Notes under the pieces: generated by a model
Told to the model about the DNA's origin: nothing
What the model saw: only the letters and a program-made list of their open reading frames with translations
Database searches by the model: none
Part shown: positions 1 to 7,980 of the stretch, piece after piece
Layout of the letters: each line of letters begins with the position of its first letter
How positions within the stretch are numbered: position 1 is the stretch's first letter
Made by a program: the position numbers and the translations under genes
Assembly: GCA_937925525.1 (NCBI GenBank)
Contig: CALALS010000031.1
Location: 1-21,919, forward strand
Source of the DNA: an uncultured Flavobacteriales bacterium
GTDB lineage: Bacteria; Bacteroidota; Bacteroidia; Flavobacteriales_E; Vicingaceae
DNA: 21,919 bases
Direction of reading: 5' to 3'

Positions 1-1192
1 CTTTTTTACCTAATTCAATTATTTTTTCTTTAGAAGGATTTTCAATTCCTTGAATATTTGCTTCGGTTTTACCATAACGCTCCATCGCAGAAGCAAAATC
101 TAAGAATACAGCTTCACCGGTTTTGTTAACTCCAAAACCTGCATCACACCTTTCTTTTGCAGCTCGAGAAGCTACGTCTCTTGGGACAAGATTACCAAAT
201 GACGGGTATCTTCTTTCTAAATAGTAATCTCTATCTTCTTCTTTGATGTCTTTAGGTTTTAATTTGCCTTCTCGAATTGCTTTTACATCTTCTATCTTTT
301 TAGGCACCCAAATTCTTCCATCATTTCTTAATGATTCCGACATAAGCGTGAGCTTAGATTGATATTCTCCGCTAACCGGAATGCATGTTGGGTGTATTTG
401 TGTATAGCAAGGATTTGCAAAGAAAGCACCTTGTTTGTGAGCTTTCCATGCCGCTGTTACGTTTGAACCCATTGCATTGGTGGAAAGGAAAAATACATTT
501 CCATAACCTCCGGTACATAATACAACAGCATGTGCTGAATGTCTTTCTATTTCACCTGTAACTAAATTTCTTGCAATAATTCCTCTCGCCTTTCCATCAA
601 CAATAACTAATTCAAGCATTTCATGCCTGTTATACATAGTAACTTTTCCTCTAGCAATTTGTCTTGATAAAGCGGAGTAGGCTCCTAAAAGTAACTGTTG
701 CCCTGTTTGACCTTTTGCATAAAATGTTCTAGAAACTAACACTCCTCCAAATGAACGGTTATCTAATAAACCGCCATACTCTCTTGCAAAAGGAACACCT
801 TGTGCAACACACTGATCGATAATATTTGCCGACACTTCTGCTAAGCGGTAAACATTTGCTTCTCTTGAGCGGTAATCACCACCTTTAACTGTATCATAAA
901 ATAATCTGTAGGTTGAGTCTCCGTCTCCTTGATAGTTTTTGGCAGCATTTATACCACCTTGTGCAGCAATGGAGTGCGCTCTTCTTGGACTGTCTTGAAA
1001 ACAAAATGCTTTTACATTATATCCAAGCTCGGCTAACGAAGCTGCAGCCGAACCGCCTGCTAAACCCGTTCCAACAACAATTACGTCAATTAATCTCTTA
1101 TTGGCCGGATTAACTAAATTAATGTGGTCTTTATAATTGGTCCATTTATCTTTTAATGGTCCTTCAGGTACTTTTGAATCTAGTTTACTCAT
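1..1192 (-). CDS. sdhA: succinate dehydrogenase/fumarate reductase flavoprotein subunit, partial (3' end outside window)
   Basis: This is the FAD-containing catalytic subunit of complex II, which oxidises succinate to fumarate (or runs in reverse) at the cytoplasmic face of the inner membrane. About 397 residues are visible from ATG at 1192; the reading frame stays open to the window edge, so roughly 270 C-terminal residues (usual length about 650-670) are missing. The N-terminal dinucleotide fold reads VVGTGLAGGSAAASLAELG (about residues 39-57). The motif RRAHSIAAQGGINAA contains H73, the expected covalent FAD attachment site. Further typical segments are YGGLLDNRSFGG, FYAKGQTGQQLLLG and the substrate-site region around HPTCIPVSGEYQSKL. 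The start lies 5 bp after the sdhC stop, so the two are co-transcribed; sdhB is expected beyond the left edge. Identification is by clear family motifs. Confidence 0.96.
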   Translation of the reverse strand, partial: MSKLDSKVPEGPLKDKWTNYKDHINLVNPANKRLIDVIVVGTGLAGGSAAASLAELGYNVKAFCFQDSPRRAHSIAAQGGINAAKNYQGDGDSTYRLFYDTVKGGDYRSREANVYRLAEVSANIIDQCVAQGVPFAREYGGLLDNRSFGGVLVSRTFYAKGQTGQQLLLGAYSALSRQIARGKVTMYNRHEMLELVIVDGKARGIIARNLVTGEIERHSAHAVVLCTGGYGNVFFLSTNAMGSNVTAAWKAHKQGAFFANPCYTQIHPTCIPVSGEYQSKLTLMSESLRNDGRIWVPKKIEDVKAIREGKLKPKDIKEEDRDYYLERRYPSFGNLVPRDVASRAAKERCDAGFGVNKTGEAVFLDFASAMERYGKTEANIQGIENPSKEKIIELGKK

Positions 1193-1197
1193 AGTTA

Positions 1198-1884
1198 CTA
1201 ATAAACAAAGTGAATGTATAAAGGAATTGCAGCAAATGCCAGAGGAACTAACAATGCAAATGCAAAACCTATTTTTTGAATAATTGGAGTATATTTTTCA
1301 TGACGTAATCCTAAAGACTGAAAAGCACTTTGAAATCCATGTGAAAGATGAAATGCCACCGCTAACATAGAAAGTACGTATGCCAATGTAAACACTAAGC
1401 CCATAGATGCATCTTTAAAAAATGCTATTACAATTGTATGAAGGTCTTTATTTCCATTTGCATCAACACCAATTTCTCCCCAGTGCATATCATACCAAAA
1501 GTTCATCATGTGAGTAATAATAAAAACCAATAAAATAGTTCCTAAAATCCCCATGTTTCTTGAAGCCCAAGCTGAATTAGCCGATGGTTTCTCATTATGA
1601 TATTTAATCGGTCGTGCTTTTCTATTTTGAATAGTTAATAATAATCCGTCAATGGCATGAAAAATTATACTGATGTATGTAACATAACTTAGAATTTTAA
1701 CCAATGGATTGGTTGTCATGAACTTTGCATATTCATTAAATTGCAACTGGCCTTCTACTCCACCAATAAATAACTGTAAATTACCTGCTAAATGACCAAC
1801 TAAAAAAAGGCATAAAAACAAACCTGTTAATGCCATCCAATATTTTTTAGCAAGAGATGATTTCAAAAGAACTGATTGTGCCAT
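1198..1884 (-). CDS. sdhC: succinate dehydrogenase cytochrome b subunit
   Basis: This 228-residue integral membrane protein anchors complex II and passes electrons to the quinone. Five hydrophobic helices can be seen at about residues 15-35, 62-84, 110-130, 157-180 and 200-223, which is the layout of the single-subunit, di-heme (B-type) anchor known from Bacillus, Wolinella and Bacteroidota. Candidate heme-ligand histidines sit within helices: H31 (VGHLAGN), H76 (IFHAIDG), H125 (ITHMMNFW) and H179 or H182 (AFHLSHG). It is the first gene of the sdhC-sdhA operon, with sdhA beginning 5 bp after its stop. A Bacteroidota-type promoter lies just upstream (1904-1934). No Shine-Dalgarno sequence precedes the ATG, which is usual in this phylum. 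Confidence 0.95.
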   Translation of the reverse strand: MAQSVLLKSSLAKKYWMALTGLFLCLFLVGHLAGNLQLFIGGVEGQLQFNEYAKFMTTNPLVKILSYVTYISIIFHAIDGLLLTIQNRKARPIKYHNEKPSANSAWASRNMGILGTILLVFIITHMMNFWYDMHWGEIGVDANGNKDLHTIVIAFFKDASMGLVFTLAYVLSMLAVAFHLSHGFQSAFQSLGLRHEKYTPIIQKIGFAFALLVPLAFAAIPLYIHFVY

Positions 1885-1903
1885 CGATTTTCTAAATTTT
1901 ATA

Positions 1904-1934
1904 CAAATTTAAACTACCATTACTATTTATCAAG
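1904..1934 (-). promoter_or_regulatory. predicted promoter of sdhC-sdhA
   Basis: On the minus strand a -7 element TAAATTTG (1904-1911) matches the Bacteroidota consensus TAnnTTTG. It is preceded, with a spacer of exactly 19 bp, by CTTG (1931-1934), one base off the -33 TTTG. The predicted transcript would start about 13 nt before the sdhC ATG at 1884. Confidence 0.6.
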
Positions 1935-1961
1935 TTTGATAAAACAATTTATACTATTTCT

Positions 1962-1998
1962 AAAACAAAAAAGCCGCTCAATAAGTTTGAACGGCTTT
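1962..1998 (-). terminator. intrinsic terminator of the T9SS (porP-gldKLMN) operon
   Basis: Arms AAAGCCGCTCAA (1970-1981) and TTGAACGGCTTT (1987-1998) pair over 12 positions with one wobble or mismatch around a 5-nt loop. Read on the minus strand the hairpin is followed by a T-rich run (1962-1969). It sits 22 bp past the gldN stop and upstream of the sdhC promoter, and so separates the two operons. Confidence 0.85.
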
Positions 1999-2020
1999 CG
2001 TAAAAAGATTTAAGTAATTT

Positions 2021-2860
2021 TTAAAAACTCCAAAGGTCATGTTCTACAAACATGATTTGTTCTTTGATGTCTTCACCTTCTAGTAAGGCGTCAAGACCTC
2101 TTTTATAAGAGTCAATAATTCTGTTGTTATATACGTTTGACCATCTTTTAATGTAAGAGTTAAACATTCTTTTCCAGAAAATATCTTCAAATGTTCTTCT
2201 TTCGGCATCGTTGTGTCTATTGAATACATCATAGTTTGCAAACACATATCTTGCCTCAGGAAAATAAACCCAAAAAGTAGATGCATATCCTTTAAAGTTT
2301 CCGTCCTGATCAATGGCTTCTTTAATTGGCATTATACCCATTATTCTAACATCCATTACCGAACGTTCTCTGTCAAAAAACCAATCTTCCTTGATATAGT
2401 ATTGCTTTATCCTATCAGGGGTTAGCTCCTGATAAGTGGTTTCAGGAATTAAATCACCTGTAGGATCTTCAGGGTCTTCAACATATATTTGAATAGAGTC
2501 TCCTAACTTACCTGTAGCTTGAGCTTTGGTTAAGGCGACTAAAAACTCCTCATCATCATAAGCTGTGAGAGTACCTTCTGTAATGCCTTCTTTAATTACA
2601 TCAAACAAGCTTTTTCGCTCAGCTAATGGCTCTGTAGGATAATAAAGAGGATGGTTGATTTTCTCTCTCAAGTCTATTACTCTCCATACTCTCCTTGCCC
2701 ACATTACATCAGCCTCTCGTATTGGAGTATATGGTACTACACGTCTTGTTGGTGTGTTTTCCTTAATGTAAGGACCATCCAGAATTTTTTGTGCATTTGA
2801 TTCGTTAGTAACAAATACAAACGAAAATGCTAACACTAAAATTAAAACTAACCGTTTCAT
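2021..2860 (-). CDS. gldN: type IX secretion system ring protein GldN/PorN
   Basis: GldN is a periplasmic protein that forms, with the lipoprotein GldK, the large ring beneath the outer membrane in the type IX secretion system. The product is 279 residues from ATG 2860. It begins with a signal peptide (MKRLVLILVLAFSFVFVTN, then ESNA before the likely cleavage site). The mature part opens with the family-typical sequence around PYTPIREADVMWARRVWR and ends with conserved-looking aromatic-rich segments (YVFANYDVFN, FWKRMFNSYIKRWSNVY). An in-frame TTG at 2866 would add two residues, but it abuts the Shine-Dalgarno sequence, whereas the ATG is at the ideal 6-nt distance, so I chose the ATG. It is the last gene of porP-gldK-gldL-gldM-gldN, 30 bp after gldM. 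Confidence 0.95.
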   Translation of the reverse strand: MKRLVLILVLAFSFVFVTNESNAQKILDGPYIKENTPTRRVVPYTPIREADVMWARRVWRVIDLREKINHPLYYPTEPLAERKSLFDVIKEGITEGTLTAYDDEEFLVALTKAQATGKLGDSIQIYVEDPEDPTGDLIPETTYQELTPDRIKQYYIKEDWFFDRERSVMDVRIMGIMPIKEAIDQDGNFKGYASTFWVYFPEARYVFANYDVFNRHNDAERRTFEDIFWKRMFNSYIKRWSNVYNNRIIDSYKRGLDALLEGEDIKEQIMFVEHDLWSF

Positions 2861-2866
2861 ATTCAA

Positions 2867-2875
2867 CCTCCTTTT
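2867..2875 (-). promoter_or_regulatory. strong ribosome binding site of gldN
   Basis: The minus strand reads AAAAGGAGG followed by 6 nt and then ATG. Near-perfect anti-SD complementarity is unusual in Bacteroidota and decides the start codon: ATG at 2860 rather than the adjacent TTG at 2866. Confidence 0.75.
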
Positions 2876-2890
2876 ATTAATTATAGAGCC

Positions 2891-4597
2891 TTATATAACT
2901 TTTAAAGACACCGGTGGTAACACCCTTTTTGTACCGTCAGGCATACTCACAGTAATCTGCTCAATATATATTTTTTGACTCTTTTTTGCTTTAGAAATTA
3001 ATGAGGACATTTCACCAGTAAATGAAGCTCCATTACCTCTTATCTCTTTTAATAATCCATCTGAACCAACAGTAGAAAACATAAATGATTGAACGGTTGG
3101 AGTAACATCAAAATCGAAGTTCTCCATTTTTGCAACCACTCTACTTACTGCTTGAAGCTGTGCTTTCTGAATTGTAGTAGCACCTGTTTTACCGGCAACA
3201 TAAGGTGTTGGATCCGGAATTTTCTTAATTCTAAATTCAGCTTCACCCATTTTGGTTTTAACTCCGTCTATATCAGCAAAAACTGTAATTTTTCCTGATT
3301 TTCCACTTGATTTTGATGGCCTAACTACCCAGCCTTCTTTACCGCTTTTAGAAATTCCTAAACCTGTGGCAGTAATTTTATCTTGTGGCACAGGCGCTGA
3401 AATTGATACCGGGTTTGGCACACCAATGTAAAACACGTTCATTTTGGTAGCCGCAATAGTAGTAGAAGGTGTTCCTACTTCATATTGTGTTTTGTAAGGA
3501 TAAACTCTATCTCCTTTAGACGTTTTAATTCTAATAAGACCTTTAAGATCATACAAACCAACTGCTGTTGTAGGAATAGCTAAATTACCTCTACCGGCAG
3601 ACACTTTATCTTCGGGCATTTGTGCCCAAGTTTCTCCGGGAACAACTTCAGTAAGTTTTTCAACTTTCTTTCCTTTCATTAACTTTTCGATATCATAGTT
3701 GCCTGTTTTAACTGCTTCAGCATAAGCTGTTGAGTCAAAGTCACCAATGTAAATTTCAGGGTTTTGAGTATCATCATAAGCAGCAGTAAATATCTTTGCT
3801 CTAATAGTATCTCCTTTAAGGATAAATCCTTTTTCCATAACACCTAACCCATCTACTTTATTGAAAGATACACCGGCAGCATCAATATTCTCAAACAATA
3901 GTTTAAGTGCTTCCGCTTCAGCATTTCTAACATCAGCTTGTAATTTAGAAACCATTGTTACACAAGCTGCCAAAGGAACGTGATAAAAAGTTCCAACAGG
4001 CCAAGGCTCTTTCCCTCCGTCAGCATTAATTACTTCATCAGTAGTTAAACCAATTGCAGGGATAAACACTTCATGATAATCTTTAGGAACAATGTCTATT
4101 AATCCTTGTCTATAAGCATCAATTTTCTCTTCCAATTTAGCCGCAGAAAATTCTTCAAACCCAGGAACAGCAGTAGGCTTTGAAGGATCTGCCAATCCCA
4201 TAATCAATGTAGGGATATCATAATTATCTTTAGAAGAAACTCTTCCTAATGGTAAAGTATCTGCTATTTCTTGAGTTACTTTATCGGTTTCTTTAATTAA
4301 GGTGATTTTTAATTTTGCTAAATGATCATACATCTCATTGGCAATTTTTTGCACTTCATCAGCTTTCTTTTTCCATGGACCCACCTTTTCCGGTGCCTCT
4401 ACAGCTGCTGATGCAAATTTTGTATAGATATATGCATTTTTATCTTGAAAGGTGTTTGTAGTAGTCTCAATACCCTTATTGATTAGGATGAAAGCATCTA
4501 AGATGTCCTTAGAAACGTTCATCGCTAAAAGGGCCGTAAGTACTAAGTACATCATCCCAATCATCTTCTGTCTTGGTGGTAATTTCCCGCCTCCCAT
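2891..4597 (-). CDS. gldM: type IX secretion/gliding motor protein GldM/PorM
   Basis: GldM is the inner-membrane-anchored part of the T9SS motor. It couples the proton flow through GldL to the outer-membrane complex through a long periplasmic shaft. The 568-residue product has a short Gly-rich cytoplasmic start (MGGGKLPPRQK), one transmembrane helix at about residues 12-31 (MIGMMYLVLTALLAMNVS), a helical region to about residue 230, and then beta-rich domains, consistent with the known four-domain periplasmic architecture. The typical opening KMIGMMYLVLTALLAMNVSK and the C-terminal end PPVSLKVI fit the family. The length is somewhat above the usual 510-530. The gene lies 36 bp downstream of gldL, and no Shine-Dalgarno sequence is visible before its ATG. 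Confidence 0.96.
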   Translation of the reverse strand: MGGGKLPPRQKMIGMMYLVLTALLAMNVSKDILDAFILINKGIETTTNTFQDKNAYIYTKFASAAVEAPEKVGPWKKKADEVQKIANEMYDHLAKLKITLIKETDKVTQEIADTLPLGRVSSKDNYDIPTLIMGLADPSKPTAVPGFEEFSAAKLEEKIDAYRQGLIDIVPKDYHEVFIPAIGLTTDEVINADGGKEPWPVGTFYHVPLAACVTMVSKLQADVRNAEAEALKLLFENIDAAGVSFNKVDGLGVMEKGFILKGDTIRAKIFTAAYDDTQNPEIYIGDFDSTAYAEAVKTGNYDIEKLMKGKKVEKLTEVVPGETWAQMPEDKVSAGRGNLAIPTTAVGLYDLKGLIRIKTSKGDRVYPYKTQYEVGTPSTTIAATKMNVFYIGVPNPVSISAPVPQDKITATGLGISKSGKEGWVVRPSKSSGKSGKITVFADIDGVKTKMGEAEFRIKKIPDPTPYVAGKTGATTIQKAQLQAVSRVVAKMENFDFDVTPTVQSFMFSTVGSDGLLKEIRGNGASFTGEMSSLISKAKKSQKIYIEQITVSMPDGTKRVLPPVSLKVI

Positions 4598-4633
4598 AAT
4601 ATTTTAAAGTTTCAAAGTTATACTTAGTTTTCC

Positions 4634-5452
4634 TTATGCGTTAGTGCTCATGGCAGTTAACATGTTACCGTAAATTCTATTTAACTTACTTAAGTTAGTA
4701 GAAAGTTCAGCAATGTTTTCTTTATACTTCTGAGTATCATCTACAGAGTCATTAAGATTTGACATTAATTGAGACATTCCTGAATACAACTTATTGGTTG
4801 TTTCAAAATGTTCTTGAGCTCCTTTGATTTGCATTTCATAAGACTCATTTAATGCTCTTAAATTAGTAGAAAGCTTTTGTAAATGCTCTCCTGTAGAAGA
4901 ACCTGCTTCAGATGCAGCAGAAAGACCCGTTAACGCCTCAGAAGCCGCAACATAAGTACCCGATAATTCTTTTACTTTTTCAGACGCTCCTTTTAAGCTA
5001 TTAGCATACTCCTCAGTTGCAACAGAAGCATTAGATATTTCAGAAAGTTTTCCGGCATTGTCGCCTAAGTTTCTTAATCCTTGACCCAAGCTTTCTATTA
5101 AAGCAGGTTCAATTTTTGCTTCTTCTAACATTGCATCTAATTGCTCTGTAATACTTCCTTTATCTTCTGCTTCAATTGCTTTTTTACCGTGACCGCCATC
5201 TTCATCATGCATTCCGGCTAGTTCAGGATAAACTAAAGTCCAATCTACATCAAAATGAGGAGGTTCAAATGCCGATACGGCAAAGATAACTGCTTCCGTC
5301 AACAGCCCGACAATAAGCATCGGTCCTGCACCCGGCCAGTGCTGAATTTTAAATAACGCTCCTACGATTACTACAGATGCTCCTAATCCGTAAAGTAATC
5401 CCATAATTTTCTTACCCTTTTTGGTCTCAAATAAAAATTCTACAAATCCCAT
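4634..5452 (-). CDS. gldL: type IX secretion/gliding motor protein GldL/PorL
   Basis: GldL is the inner-membrane proton channel of the T9SS motor and surrounds the GldM helix. Two transmembrane helices are visible at about residues 17-35 and 43-62. The second carries E53 in LLTEAVIFAVSAFEPP, matching the conserved membrane glutamate (E49 of Flavobacterium johnsoniae GldL) known to be needed for motor function. The rest, about residues 105-272, is Ala/Ser/Leu/Glu-rich and strongly helical, as expected for a cytoplasmic coiled-coil segment. At 272 residues it is longer than the roughly 215 residues of the F. johnsoniae protein; the additional length is in this C-terminal region. It lies between gldK (56 bp) and gldM (36 bp) in the T9SS operon. 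Confidence 0.95.
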   Translation of the reverse strand: MGFVEFLFETKKGKKIMGLLYGLGASVVIVGALFKIQHWPGAGPMLIVGLLTEAVIFAVSAFEPPHFDVDWTLVYPELAGMHDEDGGHGKKAIEAEDKGSITEQLDAMLEEAKIEPALIESLGQGLRNLGDNAGKLSEISNASVATEEYANSLKGASEKVKELSGTYVAASEALTGLSAASEAGSSTGEHLQKLSTNLRALNESYEMQIKGAQEHFETTNKLYSGMSQLMSNLNDSVDDTQKYKENIAELSTNLSKLNRIYGNMLTAMSTNA

Positions 5453-5508
5453 AGTTTAATTGTTTTAAAAGTTAATAGATAGGTTTATTTTTAATTATTT
5501 TAAAGTTT

Positions 5509-6798
5509 TTAGTTTGAATCGTCTTTTGATCTACCTAGATATGTCATTACATTTCTAAATCCAATGTAACACTTAGCAGTATCTTGGTATTCGTAAGTTC
5601 TTGTACTTACATTTAAGTAATATTTCACATCTTTCCATGAACCACCTCTAATTACTTTACGTTTCATAGAAGGAGGATCTTGTTCATTTGCTTCATAAGA
5701 ATAATCCATGTTTAAATCATGTGCAAAGTTGTAAGCTGACTCATCAAAGGCATTGCTTGTCCACTCGGCAACGTTACCTGCCATGTTGTATAAACCGAAG
5801 TCATTTGGATTATAAGAGAAGATATCAACTGTATGGAAACCTCCATCATCAATATAATTACCTCTTAGTGGTTTAAAGTTACCTAAGAAACATCCTCTTG
5901 TATTTCTGATGTAAGGACCTCCCCAAGGATACGGGCTTAAATCAAGTCCTCCTCTGGCAGCCCATTCCCACTCAGATTCTGTCGGTAATCTAAAGTCTTG
6001 TACATAAGTAATTCCTCTTGCTCCTCTCCATGAGTTTAAGTATGCTGTTCTCCAAATACTAAATGCTCTAGCTTGTTTCCAGCTAACACCTACTACAGGA
6101 TACTCATCGTAAGCAGGATGCCAGAAATAAGTGTTTGACATTGGTTCATTGAATGAGTAAGAGAAGTCATGCACCCAAGCTAATGTATCAGGGTAAATAT
6201 TGATAACATCTTTTTTAATAAATACAGATCTATCAATTAAACCTTGAGGTCTGTTTTTACGAGCTGCTGCTTCCTTCCAGTCAATCCACATATATGAATA
6301 GTTGAACTTACGAGCATCAAACTCTTTTCTTCTATAATATCTTTCTCCTTCAGATAGATACATTTCTTCCAATGCATCTCTCACCTCTTCATTTCTGTAG
6401 TCGATTTTTGCATACCAGTTTAAGTATGGAGGATCTATTTCATTTCCCCATTCATCTTCTAAAATGAAGAACTCTTCTTCAGAAACATTATCTCCTAATA
6501 ATTGTATCATTAATGAGTCTCTTACCCAATATACAAATTGTCTGTACTCATTATTTGATATCTCAGTTTGGTCAATATAGAATGCCTGTACCGAAACTGT
6601 TTTAGATTGAGCTGTTTGTGCATAAGGCACATCTTGGTCGCTTGGTCCCATGTTATAGCTCCCCATCGGGATATACAACATACCATACGGGTCTGGTTGA
6701 TACCATTCCGGTCTGCCTTGCACACCAATTAATTCTCCGTTATCTGAACTACAAGCGTAAAGTAACGCAACCCCTAATAAAAATAATAACCGTTTCAT
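5509..6798 (-). CDS. gldK: type IX secretion system lipoprotein GldK/PorK
   Basis: GldK is an outer-membrane lipoprotein that forms the periplasmic T9SS ring with GldN. The 429-residue product begins with a lipoprotein signal peptide ending in LLYAC, giving lipidated C16. The remainder has the fold of the formylglycine-generating-enzyme/sulfatase-modifying family: MLYIPMGSYNMG (40-51), FYIDQTEISNNEYRQF (73-88), VVGVSWKQARAFSIWR (235-250), RLPTESEWEWAARGG (270-284), GLYNMAGNVAEW (335-346) and KVIRGGSWKD (381-390). A family-typical insert lies between about 91 and 215. Apart from C16 only C303 and C410 are present, so the paired catalytic cysteines of true FGE enzymes are absent, which agrees with a structural role. 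It is the second gene of the operon, with a strong RBS. Confidence 0.96.
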   Translation of the reverse strand: MKRLLFLLGVALLYACSSDNGELIGVQGRPEWYQPDPYGMLYIPMGSYNMGPSDQDVPYAQTAQSKTVSVQAFYIDQTEISNNEYRQFVYWVRDSLMIQLLGDNVSEEEFFILEDEWGNEIDPPYLNWYAKIDYRNEEVRDALEEMYLSEGERYYRRKEFDARKFNYSYMWIDWKEAAARKNRPQGLIDRSVFIKKDVINIYPDTLAWVHDFSYSFNEPMSNTYFWHPAYDEYPVVGVSWKQARAFSIWRTAYLNSWRGARGITYVQDFRLPTESEWEWAARGGLDLSPYPWGGPYIRNTRGCFLGNFKPLRGNYIDDGGFHTVDIFSYNPNDFGLYNMAGNVAEWTSNAFDESAYNFAHDLNMDYSYEANEQDPPSMKRKVIRGGSWKDVKYYLNVSTRTYEYQDTAKCYIGFRNVMTYLGRSKDDSN

Positions 6799-6801
6799 GT
6801 T

Positions 6802-6810
6802 CCCTCCTTT
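6802..6810 (-). promoter_or_regulatory. strong ribosome binding site of gldK
   Basis: The minus strand reads AAAGGAGGG, then 3 nt, then ATG. It is one of only two near-perfect Shine-Dalgarno sequences I see in the window; the other precedes gldN. Confidence 0.7.
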
Positions 6811-6887
6811 GTTTTAACCGATTTCTCGGAATGCTTTCGCAAAGGTTTATTTATATAATTAAACGTATTTTTCCCTTTTATATTGTT

Positions 6888-7865
6888 TTATAAGAATCTT
6901 ACACTCTTATAAACATTAACTTTTGGTTTTTTCGGTATCTTAAAGCAATAGTTAAGCATTATCTCTGCAGAACCACTGCTATAACTTTTTAACCCACTAG
7001 TTGTAACATCATAAGCTAAACCAAGTTTTAAACCCGGAACAGCAACTTCAGTAAAGTCAATTCCTAATAATACTGCTGCAGCATCTTGTACTCTATATGA
7101 TAGTCCTCCCCATAAAAACTGGTTCCACATTACGTTACAGTTAATGTCTAATTGTGTTGAAGCTGCATCTGTTTTAGCAAATACTGACGGTAATAACTTT
7201 AATTCTGAAGTCATATCCCATTCATAACCTGCCATAACATAATAATGTCTTCTTACATTATAGTTATACTGATACTGAGTATTTCCTGTTCCTTGAACTG
7301 AAGTTTGAATATCTCCTGATACAACATGCGTAGAAGACAAACCAACATATAATTTTTGAGGAATGTGATAGTATAATCCTGCGCCTAAATTCATAGTGTA
7401 ATCACTGGCACCGGCATTTGGAATAGCTACATCTTGAGTGTAATCATCAGTAGCAATCCATGCTCCGTTTAGTGATTTATTGTAAAATGCACCATCAATA
7501 CCAATGCCTAACTCACCAGGACCACCAAAAATATTTCTTCTATAAGAATAGGCTAGTTTACCCATAAAGTTGGTTTCAAAACCTAATTTATCTTGAAAAA
7601 CAGTTAACCCAACTCCGTGTGTGCCACCAACGAAAGGCATTACAAAAGGTGCATCGGCACTAAATTGCATCGTTTGAGGACTACCGTCAAATCCAATCCA
7701 CTGCTGTCTAAAAAACATAGTAGCGCAAATGGCATCATTTGTTCCGGCAGCACCCGGGTTAATAGGCACCCTATTAAACATGTTTTGAGTAAACTGATAA
7801 TCTTGTTGTGCAAAGGCAGAAATGCCAACAACAATAGTAAATACAGAGAGTAATACTTTCTTCAT
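6888..7865 (-). CDS. porP: PorP/SprF family type IX secretion outer-membrane protein
   Basis: This 325-residue outer-membrane beta-barrel protein belongs to the family linked to T9SS assembly and cargo attachment or surface routing. It starts with a Sec signal peptide (MKKVLLSVFTIVVGISAFAQ) and then QDYQFTQNMFNRVPINPGAAG, the family's hallmark N-terminus (usually ending in NPAYAG). Many alternating hydrophobic segments (for example GGTHGVGLTVFQDKLGF and LGAGLYYHIPQKLYVGLSSTHV) suggest a barrel. An upstream in-frame ATG at 7949 is rejected: it would put a non-signal segment before the signal peptide, and the predicted promoter (7907-7936) lies inside that extension. Position directly before gldK matches the porP-K-L-M-N order of Porphyromonas. 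The gene symbol is by family and position; sprF-like paralogues are common. Confidence 0.88.
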   Translation of the reverse strand: MKKVLLSVFTIVVGISAFAQQDYQFTQNMFNRVPINPGAAGTNDAICATMFFRQQWIGFDGSPQTMQFSADAPFVMPFVGGTHGVGLTVFQDKLGFETNFMGKLAYSYRRNIFGGPGELGIGIDGAFYNKSLNGAWIATDDYTQDVAIPNAGASDYTMNLGAGLYYHIPQKLYVGLSSTHVVSGDIQTSVQGTGNTQYQYNYNVRRHYYVMAGYEWDMTSELKLLPSVFAKTDAASTQLDINCNVMWNQFLWGGLSYRVQDAAAVLLGIDFTEVAVPGLKLGLAYDVTTSGLKSYSSGSAEIMLNYCFKIPKKPKVNVYKSVRFL

Positions 7866-7906
7866 AATAGTGTTTAGTTTATACGCATTTCTCACAATGC
7901 GAACTG

Positions 7907-7936
7907 CTAAGGTATGGAAAAATATTTTGAAACAAA
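7907..7936 (-). promoter_or_regulatory. predicted promoter of the porP-gldKLMN operon
   Basis: On the minus strand TACCTTAG (7907-7914) is one base off the -7 consensus TAnnTTTG, with a perfect TTTG -33 element (7933-7936) at an 18-bp spacer. Transcription would begin about 35 nt upstream of the porP start at 7865. Confidence 0.45.
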
Positions 7937-7961
7937 AAATTTTCAACAATAAAAATGTTGA
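7934..7961 (-). terminator. weak intrinsic terminator after the arginase-like gene
   Basis: A 6-bp AT-rich stem, TCAACA (7943-7948) with TGTTGA (7956-7961), is followed on the minus strand by AAATTTTTT. It lies 20 bp past the stop of the arginase-like gene and overlaps the -33 box of the next promoter, so it may be leaky. Confidence 0.35.
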
Positions 7962-7980
7962 TATTTAATTTCATTCTAAT

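Noticed and set aside
913..1113. Plus-strand 66-codon frame opposite sdhA
   Set aside because: It lies entirely inside the conserved FAD-binding region of sdhA on the other strand.
2861..2866. TTG at 2866 as the start of gldN
   Set aside because: It touches the Shine-Dalgarno sequence with no spacer; ATG 2860 is 6 nt away and begins a normal signal peptide.
7866..7949. In-frame upstream ATG at 7949 that would lengthen the PorP/SprF protein by 28 residues
   Set aside because: It would bury the signal peptide, and the predicted -33/-7 promoter lies inside the extension; ATG at 7865 starts a clean signal peptide.
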